Below, piece after piece: positions 9,482 through 17,349 of a stretch of DNA of 46,925 bases (the first letter of the stretch is position 1; each line of letters begins with the position of its first letter). Origin of the DNA: an uncultured Porphyromonadaceae bacterium (lineage in GTDB: Bacteria > Bacteroidota > Bacteroidia > Bacteroidales > Paludibacteraceae); the NCBI GenBank assembly GCA_949285425.1, contig CASEAJ010000011.1, positions 1 to 46,925 of the forward strand, read 5' to 3'. The notes below the pieces were generated by a model, which was not told the DNA's origin, made no database searches, and saw only the letters and a list, made by a program, of their open reading frames with translations. The translations under genes were made by a program, and so were the position numbers.

Positions 9482-9704
9482 GTGAAAGGCAAGCGCAAAA
9501 AAAGCAAACTTGTTTGAGTTTTTTTGCCAAGCCGCATCCTATCTTATTTAAAGATAGTGAAAGTCGAAAGCAGAAGCAAGTGAAAACATAGTTTTCAACT
9601 TGATTATGCTGAGACACATCCTATCTTATCCAAAGATAGCGAAGGCAAGCGCAAAAAAAAGCAAACTTGTTTGAGTTTTTTGCCAAGCCGCATCCTATCT
9701 TATT
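9474..9704. repeat. three tandem R1 hairpin repeats (variant order A-B-A)
   Basis: Three units begin with AAAGATAG at about 9475, 9550 and 9632, and each ends with CCTATCTT. Units 1 and 3 are nearly identical (variant A, with GCAAACTTGTTTG at the centre). Unit 2 is variant B (GAAAACATAGTTTTC at the centre), the type seen at 22512-22728, 40294 and 40753. Every unit folds as one long imperfect hairpin closed by AAGATAG/CTATCTT. The two variants differ in arm sequence yet keep the pairing. Confidence 0.8.
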
Positions 9705-9887
9705 CGAAATAACGCAGATTTCACAAAAAAAGTATGCCACAACCACAAAAAAACACCTTGCAGCAAACAATCATTCCTCCCCACATGCACCACATGCTTT
9801 TCACTGCCAGTCTTCCCATTTCCACATTTTCCCATTCCAACCGCACTGCAACACCATTCCATGCGGAAATATTCATTGACTTTTACC

Positions 9888-9995
9888 GGAATATTCTATA
9901 GCCTCCGTGCGGAGGTCTTATAACCTGCGTGCGGAGGTCATATAGCCTGCGTGCGGAGGTTATAAGACCTCCGCACGCAGGCTATAGAATATTCC
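9888..9995. repeat. palindrome cluster A: 38-bp inverted arms around 20-bp repeats
   Basis: The left arm (9888-9925, beginning GGAATATTCTATAGCCT) and the right arm (9958-9995) are reverse complements over 38 bp with a single mismatch. The 32-bp spacer holds further copies of the core TGCGTGCGGAGGTC. In effect three direct units of about 20 bp are followed by one inverted unit. No ORF is supported. Together with R1, R5 and the two terminators this accounts for most of the 9419-10381 gap; nothing else was recognised in it (9705-9887 is a C/A-rich stretch with no recognised gene). Confidence 0.75.
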
Positions 9996-10146
9996 CGCCA
10001 AAAACGGAAAACATACAGGCATACCGGCACAATCCTACGGCAAGCAAAGAAAAAGCAACATCCGGGCAAACTTTTTCGGGGGAAAGATTGTTAAAGAAAT
10101 TAAAGACTGGCAAACTTCTTCTCCAATAATTCAAACAACTGGAAAA
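9970..10146 (+). repeat. R5 dispersed repeat, copy 1
   Basis: About 180 bp are shared in the same orientation with 44640-44817. The shared part runs from CTCCGCACGCAG through AACATCCGGGCAAAC and CTTTTTCGGGGGAA to AATTCAAACAACTGGAAAA, with scattered substitutions and a few small indels. Its left end overlaps cluster A. The core contains a short G-U-tolerant hairpin (CTTTTTCGGGGGAAAG). No gene follows this copy directly; a plus-strand terminator lies at 10228-10260. Confidence 0.8.
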
Positions 10147-10227
10147 TACAACAACTATCCTTTACGCAATGAGAGAAACAACCTGATAAATTATTTGGCA
10201 CTATAAAACATTTTGTGTAAAGGGGAA

Positions 10228-10260
10228 ATACAGGATTCAAGATAGAGTTCTGTATTTTTT
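10228..10260 (+). terminator. intrinsic terminator (plus strand) with no known upstream gene
   Basis: An 11-bp RNA stem pairs 10228-10238 with 10245-10255, including two G-U pairs, around a 6-nt loop (AAGATA). It is followed directly by TTTTT at 10256-10260. There is no recognised plus-strand gene upstream, so it may end an untranslated transcript from the repeat region. Confidence 0.6.
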
Positions 10261-10290
10261 ATGTACACAAGATATTTTATAATGCCAAGC

Positions 10291-10325
10291 AAAAAGGGTG
10301 TAAAGACCTTTGCCTTTACACCCTT
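10291..10325 (-). terminator. intrinsic terminator of the C1B peptidase gene
   Basis: A perfect 12-bp inverted repeat (AAGGGTGTAAAG at 10294-10305 and its complement at 10314-10325) with an 8-nt loop is followed on the minus strand by a T run at 10295-10291. It lies about 55 nt after the peptidase stop. Confidence 0.85.
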
Positions 10326-10381
10326 GTATGTTCTTTCAGGTATATCAGAATGCACTATTATCCATTCTGATACACTTTTTT

Positions 10382-11581
10382 CTATTTTATGCCCAGCTTC
10401 TTTTGAATGTCTTTCGGTATGGCATTTTTGTGAACCATGATGTTCATGGTTTTCAACGCCACAAACGATTCGCTGGCATACCACGTACCTTTATATTTGT
10501 TGTCCGTTCCCCAGGAGTTCTTCACCATATAGTATTTCGTGCCGTTCTGGTCCTGAGCGATGCCATAAATCAGCATACCATGGTCATCGGTGGTTTCCTG
10601 ACGGTCAAAACCTTCCTGGCGAAGTTCCTGCGTCACTTTCACTTCGGGTTGCGGGCCTTCCAGCTTGTAGATTTTTTCCTCCATTTCCTTTTGCGATATG
10701 CCGAGCCAGCGGGCCTGGTCGCTACCCGGCATATTGGCTACCTTTGTTTCCGGATTCACGGCAATGCCATTGCGGGTAAAGCCTTTTTCGCTCACATCCG
10801 AACCCCAGGCTATGGTATAACCCGTGTTGATGGCATGGTCGAACACTTCCATAAATTCATCGAGAGGCAGATTGTACGAAAGGCTTCCACGCCAATTGTC
10901 GGGCACTTCAATGGCAAACGAAGTATAGAACGGATGATGTGTAAACGAAGTGAGCGACACATAATCGTCCAAATTCAGCCCCAACGACTGCATATAGCTC
11001 TGCGGCGTATATTCCTTGCCATCGACCTGGAATGTTTCGGGACATTCACCCAAATAGGCATCGAGTACACCATCATAGCCTTTTTTCCAAGCGGTGGAAA
11101 GCCGGCGGTTCGGCTTTTTAGAAACCGACTCAACATAGGAAAGCAGGATATCATCCATTTCACTGTGTTTGTGCCGGTCTTCACCATAGTTCAACCCGGG
11201 CATAACGGAATCGGGCACAATGCCATAATTCTTCAACACATACCACACATCGTAAAACGAGCCGCCGGGACCGAAATTGAGTTCCCCGTAAAGGCGCACA
11301 TATTTTTCGGCCTTGTCGGAATAAGAATGATGCACGACGAACATTTCCGACAAATCGACTTCCGGCTTGCCCATGCGGAGCAATTCGGACTCGAACATGG
11401 CAATGGTGGAAAAACTCCAGCACGTACCTGAGCTGGCCTGATCTTTCACCGGAGTAACGGGCAAAGCCTTGACCACCGTAAACTGAAAGCTGTCTACCGG
11501 AGCAGCTTCTTTCTTGTCCTGTGCGTTTGACCCGGCTACCAAGCCAAGGGCCAACAGCATACAACATAACGATTTCTTCAT
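10382..11581 (-). CDS. secreted C1B-family cysteine aminopeptidase (bleomycin hydrolase / PepC-like)
   Basis: This is a papain-fold peptidase of the C1B family, exo-acting enzymes that trim peptides. The order of catalytic residues is visible: Gln48 and Cys54 in DQASSGTCWSFS, His in DDHGMLIYG and Asn in VKNSWGTDN. The 399-aa length is a little under the usual 440-460 aa of cytosolic PepC. It starts with a signal peptide (MKKSLCCMLLALGLVAGSNA), so the enzyme is exported, probably to the periplasm, unlike classical cytosolic PepC. A TATCTTTG box lies about 40 nt upstream, and a strong terminator follows. It is a single-gene unit. Confidence 0.9.
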   Translation of the reverse strand: MKKSLCCMLLALGLVAGSNAQDKKEAAPVDSFQFTVVKALPVTPVKDQASSGTCWSFSTIAMFESELLRMGKPEVDLSEMFVVHHSYSDKAEKYVRLYGELNFGPGGSFYDVWYVLKNYGIVPDSVMPGLNYGEDRHKHSEMDDILLSYVESVSKKPNRRLSTAWKKGYDGVLDAYLGECPETFQVDGKEYTPQSYMQSLGLNLDDYVSLTSFTHHPFYTSFAIEVPDNWRGSLSYNLPLDEFMEVFDHAINTGYTIAWGSDVSEKGFTRNGIAVNPETKVANMPGSDQARWLGISQKEMEEKIYKLEGPQPEVKVTQELRQEGFDRQETTDDHGMLIYGIAQDQNGTKYYMVKNSWGTDNKYKGTWYASESFVALKTMNIMVHKNAIPKDIQKKLGIK

Positions 11582-11619
11582 ATCTGTTTCTATTTATTAA
11601 ATTGTCCGTTTGAGGGGTG

Positions 11620-11627
11620 CAAAGATA
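11620..11627 (-). promoter_or_regulatory. TATCTTTG promoter box of the C1B peptidase gene
   Basis: The reverse strand carries a perfect TAnnTTTG -7 match 38 nt before the ATG at 11581. No clear -33 TTTG is visible at 19-21 nt. Confidence 0.45.
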
Positions 11628-11649
11628 CGTCTTTCAAGCTGTTCTGTCA

Positions 11650-14328
11650 TTATCGGCCGGCATCATTTAGCATATTTTTCAGATTTTCGTTCAGTTGATC
11701 CGCCTCCAAAAGCCTTTCCAAGGTGACATGCATGCGATATCGCCAATAATGGTTGGGCACGGAAGGAATGTTGATACGTTCCTCCCGGGGATGAGGATTC
11801 CGCCATTCAGCATCGACCGACAACCAGTCCTGCACGGGCAAGATGGCCCACATGGCAGGCGACAGCAAATGATTCATGACTATCTGCCGGCACACTTCGG
11901 GGGTGGCATCTGCCGGAGCGTCCCCCTCGCCGCCCAGCACCTCACGGTAATAGCGTCGGGTCAGCGCCCTGTCTTCGGTCCACCAGGCCCTCAACGGATT
12001 CATGTCATGGGTGGAAGTGGTGCATACCGAAGCATAGGGTATGTGCTGCAAATCTTCAAAAGCGCGGCCGTATTGTTTGGGCATACGCTCAATTTCCAGG
12101 CTCAATATCTGCAACTGCCGCATCACATCGGGCACGCAGGCCGGTATCATGCCCAAATCTTCACCACACGGCAGCATGTCTGTCGCCGCCGTAAGCACCG
12201 GCAATTTGCACAAGGCCTGCTCCGCCCAAAAAGCATTGTGCCGTTCATAATAAAAATGTTCGTACAAACGGTCGAAAGCCCTTTTCACGTCTTCATCCAG
12301 GTCGGCATAGGCATACGTATGCTGCGCCGAAATGCGCGGATGATATTGGTCTGCCTCATGCCGGTCGCGCAAAAACAGCACTTCGTTGCACAATCGGTAC
12401 AGCCCATCGCGCAACACGACACTCTTGTCGTCTGTCCGGCCAGCAAAGAAATCGCGTATCTTGACCTGCGTATTGCAAAAAGGCTTCAATTCGAAGCGTT
12501 CCCAGGTGATACGGTTCAAGTAGAGCGATTCAGCCTCGCCCGCATACGTTCCGAATATATCGGCCAAATGGCGGCTATGTATGTAGGGCACAAGCATACG
12601 CTGCTCATCAAACGGCACTCCCCACCGGCGTATTTCATCCTCCGTCATCGGAAGGGCCGGACTGAAACGTCCCAACAATCCCTGCACCGAATGTGCCGGA
12701 ATTTCCCAAATGCGGAAAAAGCCGAGTATGTGGTCTATGCGGTATGCATCGAAATAGTCGGCCATTTTGCGGAAACGCCTGATCCACCATTGATAGCCAT
12801 CGGCAGCCATGGCCGGCCAGTTGTAAGTGGGGAATCCCCAGTTCTGTCCCGTCACCGAAAAGTCATCGGGCGGCGCACCGGTCTGCGTATCCAGGTTGAA
12901 AAGTTGCGGTTCGACCCACGCCTCCACACTGTCGTGGCTAATGCCGATGGGAACATCGCCTTTCAGCACCACTCCATGCTTGTGGGCATAATCCTTCACT
13001 CCCGACAATTGCTCGTGCAACAGATATTGTACAAAAAAAGTACGGTCCACAGCCCGCTTCATATCAGCCTGCCGGGCAAGAAGTTCCTCCAATGCCTTGC
13101 GGTCATAAACGGCATGCGCCCCCCACGATGTGTAGTCGGCCGTGCGGTGCCGGTCCCTGAACCAGCAGAAACAGGCATAAGGGAACAGCCAGTGACGGTT
13201 GGCACTGAAAAAGCGCACAAACGCATCGCTTGCCAGCACCTCTGCCCCACATTCGTCAAACAATGCGGTGAGATAGTCTTCCTTCAAGGCCATGACCCGT
13301 TCATAATCGTAACCGGAAAGGGCATTCAGTTCATCCGCCTGCCGCTGAAAACGGTGCAAGGCTTCCTTGTCTTTCAACGGATAATCGGCCGGAGCGAAAT
13401 AGACCGGATGCAAAGCATATATGGAAATGGCATTGTAGGGATACGAATCCGTCCAGGTGCGGGTGATGGTCGTATCGTTCACCGGAAGCACCTGTATCAG
13501 TTTCAGGCCGACGGCTACCGCCCAGTCCACCATGCGCCGCAAATCGGAAAACTCACCCACCCCGAAACTGCGGTCCGTACGAAGCGAAAATACGGGGATG
13601 GCCACACCGGCTCCGCGCCAATGCATACTACCGTGGCGGTAATGCAGTTCATGACGCCACAAGAGCGGCTCAGCAAACGGTTCGGTCCAAGGCAACAGCA
13701 CACGGTTGTCACCTTCCTCCCAATGTATCACCCGGCCGGTCGCGAGGTCGCAGATGGCAAATTTATATTGCAAAGGTTGTGTCAGCCGGCAGGCATCCAA
13801 CACCACCGACCACAAACCATATTCCCGTTGCTGCAGGGTCAGGGCTTCCGTTTCCTTCCAACCGCCCAACAGGTCCGACTCGCCCAACAGCACCACCGAC
13901 TGTCCCCGCATGACATAAGGGCACCAAAGGCTCAGTTCCAGCTGATGCGTGCCCGTGCCGGAAGTCACCTCCGTATCCACCGGGGCCGCAAAAGCATTGC
14001 GAAACGGCGAGGTATACAAAAAACGTTGCTCCGGCACATCGCGCCAGGCATCTTCCAGACGCAAGTTGCAACCGGAAGCACAAACCGCCTGCCGCCTGCC
14101 GCCCCATTCCCGACGCGACACCCGTTCGCCCGTCTTCAACACATAGGCATACTCCAACACGCCGGCCTCGGTTTCCACACATCCCTGCCAGTGCCGGCCA
14201 TCCACACACGTCAGTCCGAACGCCCGAAGTTCTTCACCATTGCCCAACACCGGCCGGTTGCCCACCACACAAATGCATTCGCCCGGTATCGTGGCATATT
14301 CTATACGAAATTCTATCTTCATTTCCAC
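11650..14328 (-). CDS. malQ: 4-alpha-glucanotransferase (amylomaltase, GH77) with N-terminal starch-binding domains
   Basis: This enzyme transfers alpha-1,4-glucan segments between maltodextrins, so it works in starch and glycogen use. The first 240 residues or so hold two CBM20-like starch-binding domains (IEYATIPGECICVVGN..LGNGEELRAFG, then LSLWCPYVMRGQSVVLLGESDLLGGW). The GH77 barrel follows: IPVFSLRTDRSFGVGEFSDL, SYPYNAISIYALHP, the nucleophile-type region YFDAYRIDHILGFFRIWEIP, the acid region CGEDLGMIPACVPDVM, and TSTHDMNPLRAWW. The length of 892 aa matches the plant DPE2-like and Bacteroides form and is longer than plain MalQ. There is no signal peptide, so it is cytosolic. Start is the first ATG; the M three codons in is equally possible. 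Confidence 0.9.
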   Translation of the reverse strand: MEMKIEFRIEYATIPGECICVVGNRPVLGNGEELRAFGLTCVDGRHWQGCVETEAGVLEYAYVLKTGERVSRREWGGRRQAVCASGCNLRLEDAWRDVPEQRFLYTSPFRNAFAAPVDTEVTSGTGTHQLELSLWCPYVMRGQSVVLLGESDLLGGWKETEALTLQQREYGLWSVVLDACRLTQPLQYKFAICDLATGRVIHWEEGDNRVLLPWTEPFAEPLLWRHELHYRHGSMHWRGAGVAIPVFSLRTDRSFGVGEFSDLRRMVDWAVAVGLKLIQVLPVNDTTITRTWTDSYPYNAISIYALHPVYFAPADYPLKDKEALHRFQRQADELNALSGYDYERVMALKEDYLTALFDECGAEVLASDAFVRFFSANRHWLFPYACFCWFRDRHRTADYTSWGAHAVYDRKALEELLARQADMKRAVDRTFFVQYLLHEQLSGVKDYAHKHGVVLKGDVPIGISHDSVEAWVEPQLFNLDTQTGAPPDDFSVTGQNWGFPTYNWPAMAADGYQWWIRRFRKMADYFDAYRIDHILGFFRIWEIPAHSVQGLLGRFSPALPMTEDEIRRWGVPFDEQRMLVPYIHSRHLADIFGTYAGEAESLYLNRITWERFELKPFCNTQVKIRDFFAGRTDDKSVVLRDGLYRLCNEVLFLRDRHEADQYHPRISAQHTYAYADLDEDVKRAFDRLYEHFYYERHNAFWAEQALCKLPVLTAATDMLPCGEDLGMIPACVPDVMRQLQILSLEIERMPKQYGRAFEDLQHIPYASVCTTSTHDMNPLRAWWTEDRALTRRYYREVLGGEGDAPADATPEVCRQIVMNHLLSPAMWAILPVQDWLSVDAEWRNPHPREERINIPSVPNHYWRYRMHVTLERLLEADQLNENLKNMLNDAGR

Positions 14329-14402
14329 CTCTTCTTTTTATTACCGCCCGGGGCACAGGTTTCGTGCGGCCAGCAGCATGATGTTTCCTTTTTACTACTT
14401 CA

Positions 14403-14502
14403 ATGTTATCGTCCCACACTCGTGAGACACGTGTACCACACCCGTGGGACACGTGTCCCATATACGTGAGACACGTGTCCCACATACGTGAGACGATAAC
14501 AT
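14403..14502. repeat. palindrome cluster B: four tandem 22-bp palindromic units inside an 11-bp inverted repeat
   Basis: Outer arms ATGTTATCGTC (14403-14413) and GACGATAACAT (14492-14502) are perfect reverse complements. Between them run four units of about 22 bp of the form GTGTCCCAyAynCGTGrGACAC, each itself nearly palindromic with CACGTG joints. The cluster lies between divergent malQ and the DMP19-like gene. The rest of the 14329-14701 gap holds a likely promoter at 14623 and nothing else recognised. Confidence 0.75.
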
Positions 14503-14622
14503 CAAAGGCATAGACACACGACATCGTGCTGACGGACCGACGACACGAGCCTTTTCCTCGGACTTTTTCCTGAACAGGCGGCAAATATCCGCAAAATAAC
14601 CGTATGTTCCAAAAGAAAATCG

Positions 14623-14630
14623 TACTTTTG
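14623..14630 (+). promoter_or_regulatory. TACTTTTG promoter box of the DMP19-like gene
   Basis: TACTTTTG matches the Bacteroides -7 consensus TAnnTTTG about 70 nt before the ATG at 14702. A matching -33 element is not obvious. Confidence 0.4.
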
Positions 14631-14701
14631 GACTTCAATCGGCCATTGGGTTTTGTCATACCGATTGGAGGGTCAAGCCTGCAAACAAATGCTGAAAACT
14701 T

Positions 14702-15202
14702 ATGATACAAATAAAGGAAAACGAACTGATTGCTGCGGCAAAAGAAGGAATGGACGAGTTTCTGAACGTATTTACCGATGCCTATCTACAAGCCATCGGC
14801 GGACAGCTTACACCCGAAAACATGCCGTTGCTCAACGGCAACCAGCACACCTTGCTGGCTTTCCGGTTCTTCACCGATGAGGTGCGCGAAGGAGGCTTCG
14901 TACAACTGATACAAAACGGATACGGCGCCTACATCTTCGACAATCCGTTTGCCAAAGCCATACGCCTGTTCGGGGCCAAGGAACTGTCGAAACTTATTTA
15001 CCGGGCCAAGGAGATATACGACGCCCACCGAACCGAGCTGGAACGTGAAACCACCGACGAGGAATTCAACGCCCTGTACGTGGATTTCGAGGCATTCGAC
15101 GATTTGGAAGAGATTTATTTTGACATAGAAGAAGAACAGACCGCCCTCATCGCCTCGTACGTGGACGACCACATTCAAGACTTTGCCGAAGTCGTGGCAT
15201 GA
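14702..15202 (+). CDS. DMP19-like (DUF4375) acidic protein
   Basis: A 166-aa protein whose central part (LTPENMPLLNGNQHTLLAFR, then FTDEVREGGFVQLIQNGYG) matches my memory of the DUF4375 / DMP19 C-terminal family. The family is named after a Neisseria protein that imitates DNA and blocks a DNA-binding regulator. The second half is strongly acidic (TTDEEF, DFEAFDDLEEIYFDIEEE), which fits a DNA-mimic or protein-binding role, but many family members have no known function. There is no signal peptide or membrane segment. It is transcribed alone, away from malQ and towards tyrA, with a long hairpin overlapping its stop codon. The family assignment is fairly sure; the function is an inference. Confidence 0.7.
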   Translation: MIQIKENELIAAAKEGMDEFLNVFTDAYLQAIGGQLTPENMPLLNGNQHTLLAFRFFTDEVREGGFVQLIQNGYGAYIFDNPFAKAIRLFGAKELSKLIYRAKEIYDAHRTELERETTDEEFNALYVDFEAFDDLEEIYFDIEEEQTALIASYVDDHIQDFAEVVA

Positions 15203-15231
15203 GCAGAACAGGCTCGTGCCACAGCTTCGGC
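15185..15231. terminator. long hairpin over the end of the DMP19-like gene
   Basis: GCCGAAG (15185) pairs with CTTCGGC (15225-15231), GTGGCA with TGCCAC and GAGC with GCTC, giving a nearly continuous stem across the stop codon at 15200-15202. It lies between convergent genes, ending 9 bases before the tyrA stop at 15240. The T run is weak (CTTCTT), so termination is plausible but not certain. Confidence 0.5.
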
Positions 15232-15239
15232 CTTCTTAC

Positions 15240-16013
15240 TCACTCTATGTTCTTGCGTACCCGCTTCAGATAGTCCTGCATGCGTTGCGTGTCCTTTTGT
15301 TCGATGATGTCGAGCAACGTGGCCAGTTCGGCACGGATGTTTTCCAGCTGACAAGGGGTATAAGGGTTGAACAGGATTTCGCTCAGCAGATAATCATCCT
15401 CCGAAAGCAGGCCCTTGGCTATGTCCATGTGCCGCTTGAAGGTGGTACCCGGAGCTTCTATCGGCTTCATGACTGAAGCAAAGGTCAGGGTCGAAGCAAA
15501 CGGAATGGAAAGCGAATAGGCAATCGTTTCATCGTGCTCCTCGAACGTATATTCAAATATATTCAATTGCAGGGAGGCATACAGCTCCTTGAAAAAGTCT
15601 TTTCCCCAAGAGTCGGACTCGGATATGACAATCGCATTCTGTGTGCGCAGATTGTCAAGCGTGGCAAACGTGGGTCCGAACATGGGATGGGTAGACACGT
15701 AGCGGCGGCCCGTACTTTCATAATAGGCCTGCAGACCGGTCTTCACCGAGGCAATGTCGGAAATGACACACTCGCGGGGCAAATAGGGCATGACCGCCTC
15801 AAAAGCCTCAATGGTATATTTCAAAGTGACACAGTTTATCATCAGTTCCGGGGCGAAGTCGCGTACCTCGTCCAGTTGCGTCATGCGTCGGGTGTTGAAC
15901 ACAAAGCGCAAACGGCGCGGGTCGGTGTCGTACAGTGCCACTTCGTGTTGCAGACACAGCACATCGGTAAGAAATGTTCCCATCTTACCGGCTCCTAAAA
16001 TCAATATCTTCAT
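15240..16013 (-). CDS. tyrA: prephenate dehydrogenase (tyrosine biosynthesis)
   Basis: This enzyme oxidatively decarboxylates prephenate to 4-hydroxyphenylpyruvate with NAD(P)+. The Rossmann dinucleotide motif is at the very N-terminus (MKILILGAGKMGTFL), the characteristic histidine region is STHPMFGPTFA, and a helical dimerisation region follows. At 257 aa it is a single-domain form with no fused chorismate mutase or ACT domain. The ATG overlaps the xseA stop as ATGA (16010-16013), so translation of the two is probably coupled. The pairing with a DNA-repair gene looks like operon packing and does not point to a shared pathway. Confidence 0.85.
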   Translation of the reverse strand: MKILILGAGKMGTFLTDVLCLQHEVALYDTDPRRLRFVFNTRRMTQLDEVRDFAPELMINCVTLKYTIEAFEAVMPYLPRECVISDIASVKTGLQAYYESTGRRYVSTHPMFGPTFATLDNLRTQNAIVISESDSWGKDFFKELYASLQLNIFEYTFEEHDETIAYSLSIPFASTLTFASVMKPIEAPGTTFKRHMDIAKGLLSEDDYLLSEILFNPYTPCQLENIRAELATLLDIIEQKDTQRMQDYLKRVRKNIE

Positions 16014-17305
16014 TTTGTTTCTTCTTTATGGTTTCTTGTTTCATTTACGTTATCCGAAGCCGGCAAATCGGGAAGCACCCGGCTGTCCACCGTGCCATCG
16101 GGAAAATAGGTGCGCAGGCGGTCGCCCGGACGGATACCGGCCCGTGAAGTGAGCCTCCGTCCGTTCAGCGTGGTAAAGGTATATCCGCGGCTAAGCAGAA
16201 AAGCAGGCGAATAGGACTCTATGTTTTTCTCGAGCAGGCGAAGCCTGGCTTCCTCTTGTGCCAGACGCATTTTCACTGCGGCACGCAAACGGTCAGTCCG
16301 CTGCTGCAGACGGAAAGCGCGCCGCTCCCTGCGGGTCTTGTCCACATGGCGCAAGCGGAACTCGGCACGGTCGAGCCGGCGGGCCTCGTTCTCCAGGCGG
16401 TAGCGGAAGGCACGTACCACCCCTTGCCAGGCCCTTTCGGCCCTTTCTTCGGCCTGTCGTACGTTGGCAATGAGGTATTCGGCTGCGGCCGTGGGAGTCT
16501 TCACGCTGGTGTGGGCTACCATGTCAAGAATGGAAACATCGCGCTGGTGACCGATACCGGCCACTATGGGCAGAGGGAACTGGGCACAGTTAAGTGCCAA
16601 GTCGTACGAATCAAATGCCGCCAGGTCGGTCACGGCCCCACCACCACGGATGATGACCACCACGTCGAAGTGCGAACATTGCTCATAGACCTTGTCAAGT
16701 GCCGCAATGATAGAGGGAGCCGCCGCGTCGCCCTGCATAACGGCCGGGTACAGACTGACACGGAAGGCATAGCCGGCAGGATTGCCGTGCAACTGGTTAC
16801 AGAAATCTTCATAGCCGGCCGCCGTGGGTGAAGAAATGACGGCAACACGCAAGGCTGGTACGGGCACGGCAAGCTGCCGGTTCATGTCGGCCACACCGTC
16901 TTGTTCAAGACGGCGGAGTATCTGCTGCCGACGAGCCGCCAATTCGCCGACGGTAAACACGGGGTCAATGTCGCACACGTTCAGGCTCAGGCCATATACC
17001 GGGTGAAACTCGACCTGCACCGCCACCAGCACCTGCAGTCCGGCACGCAGGCTTTCGCCGGTGGCCTGTTCAAAGTAAGGCTTCAACATGCGCCACACGT
17101 TGGCCCAGCATGTGGCACGGCACTTGGCCACCACGCCATCGCCATGCTCGGCCTTTTCCACCAACTCCATATAGCAATGTCCACCGTTCACACGCAGTTC
17201 ATTGATTTCGGCCCGAACCCACAGCGGTTTTCCAAAGTTCAACTGAACCGCAGCTGCAATGCGCTCCGTCAGCTCCAATAGCGATACAAAACCTTTTCCC
17301 TGCAT
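16010..17305 (-). CDS. xseA: exodeoxyribonuclease VII large subunit
   Basis: XseA is the catalytic subunit of ExoVII, a single-strand-specific nuclease that works from both ends. The N-terminal OB-fold (LNFGKPLWVRAEINELRVNGGHCYMELVEK) is followed by the catalytic core, with SSPTAAGYEDF, VVIIRGGGAVTDLAAFDSYDLA and FPLPIVAGIGHQRDVSILDMVAHTSVKTPTAAAEYL in consecutive stretches. A long charged helical region follows, and the C-terminal beta-segment SRGYTFTTLNGRRL is present. The length of 431 aa is normal. No xseB small-subunit gene follows; the next gene is tyrA, overlapping by 4 bp, so XseB must be encoded elsewhere. Confidence 0.93.
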   Translation of the reverse strand: MQGKGFVSLLELTERIAAAVQLNFGKPLWVRAEINELRVNGGHCYMELVEKAEHGDGVVAKCRATCWANVWRMLKPYFEQATGESLRAGLQVLVAVQVEFHPVYGLSLNVCDIDPVFTVGELAARRQQILRRLEQDGVADMNRQLAVPVPALRVAVISSPTAAGYEDFCNQLHGNPAGYAFRVSLYPAVMQGDAAAPSIIAALDKVYEQCSHFDVVVIIRGGGAVTDLAAFDSYDLALNCAQFPLPIVAGIGHQRDVSILDMVAHTSVKTPTAAAEYLIANVRQAEERAERAWQGVVRAFRYRLENEARRLDRAEFRLRHVDKTRRERRAFRLQQRTDRLRAAVKMRLAQEEARLRLLEKNIESYSPAFLLSRGYTFTTLNGRRLTSRAGIRPGDRLRTYFPDGTVDSRVLPDLPASDNVNETRNHKEETK

Positions 17306-17349
17306 ACCCCTTTGCTTTATCGGCTTTCTACAACAACATCTTCATCGGG

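Noticed and set aside
9474..9704. CRISPR array
   Set aside because: The units are contiguous hairpins of 72-81 bp without unique spacers, and no cas gene is near. The palindrome clusters also lack spacers.
9929..10129. A short protein sharing SKEKATSGQTFSGE with 44494-44778
   Set aside because: The shared peptide is only the translation of repeat R5. The frames begin in unrelated sequence and the nucleotide identity is not codon-patterned.
11695..14469. A 924-codon open frame antisense to malQ
   Set aside because: Its product has no recognisable domain and mirrors malQ codon positions. The GH77 motifs are unmistakable on the minus strand, so the plus frame is a composition shadow.
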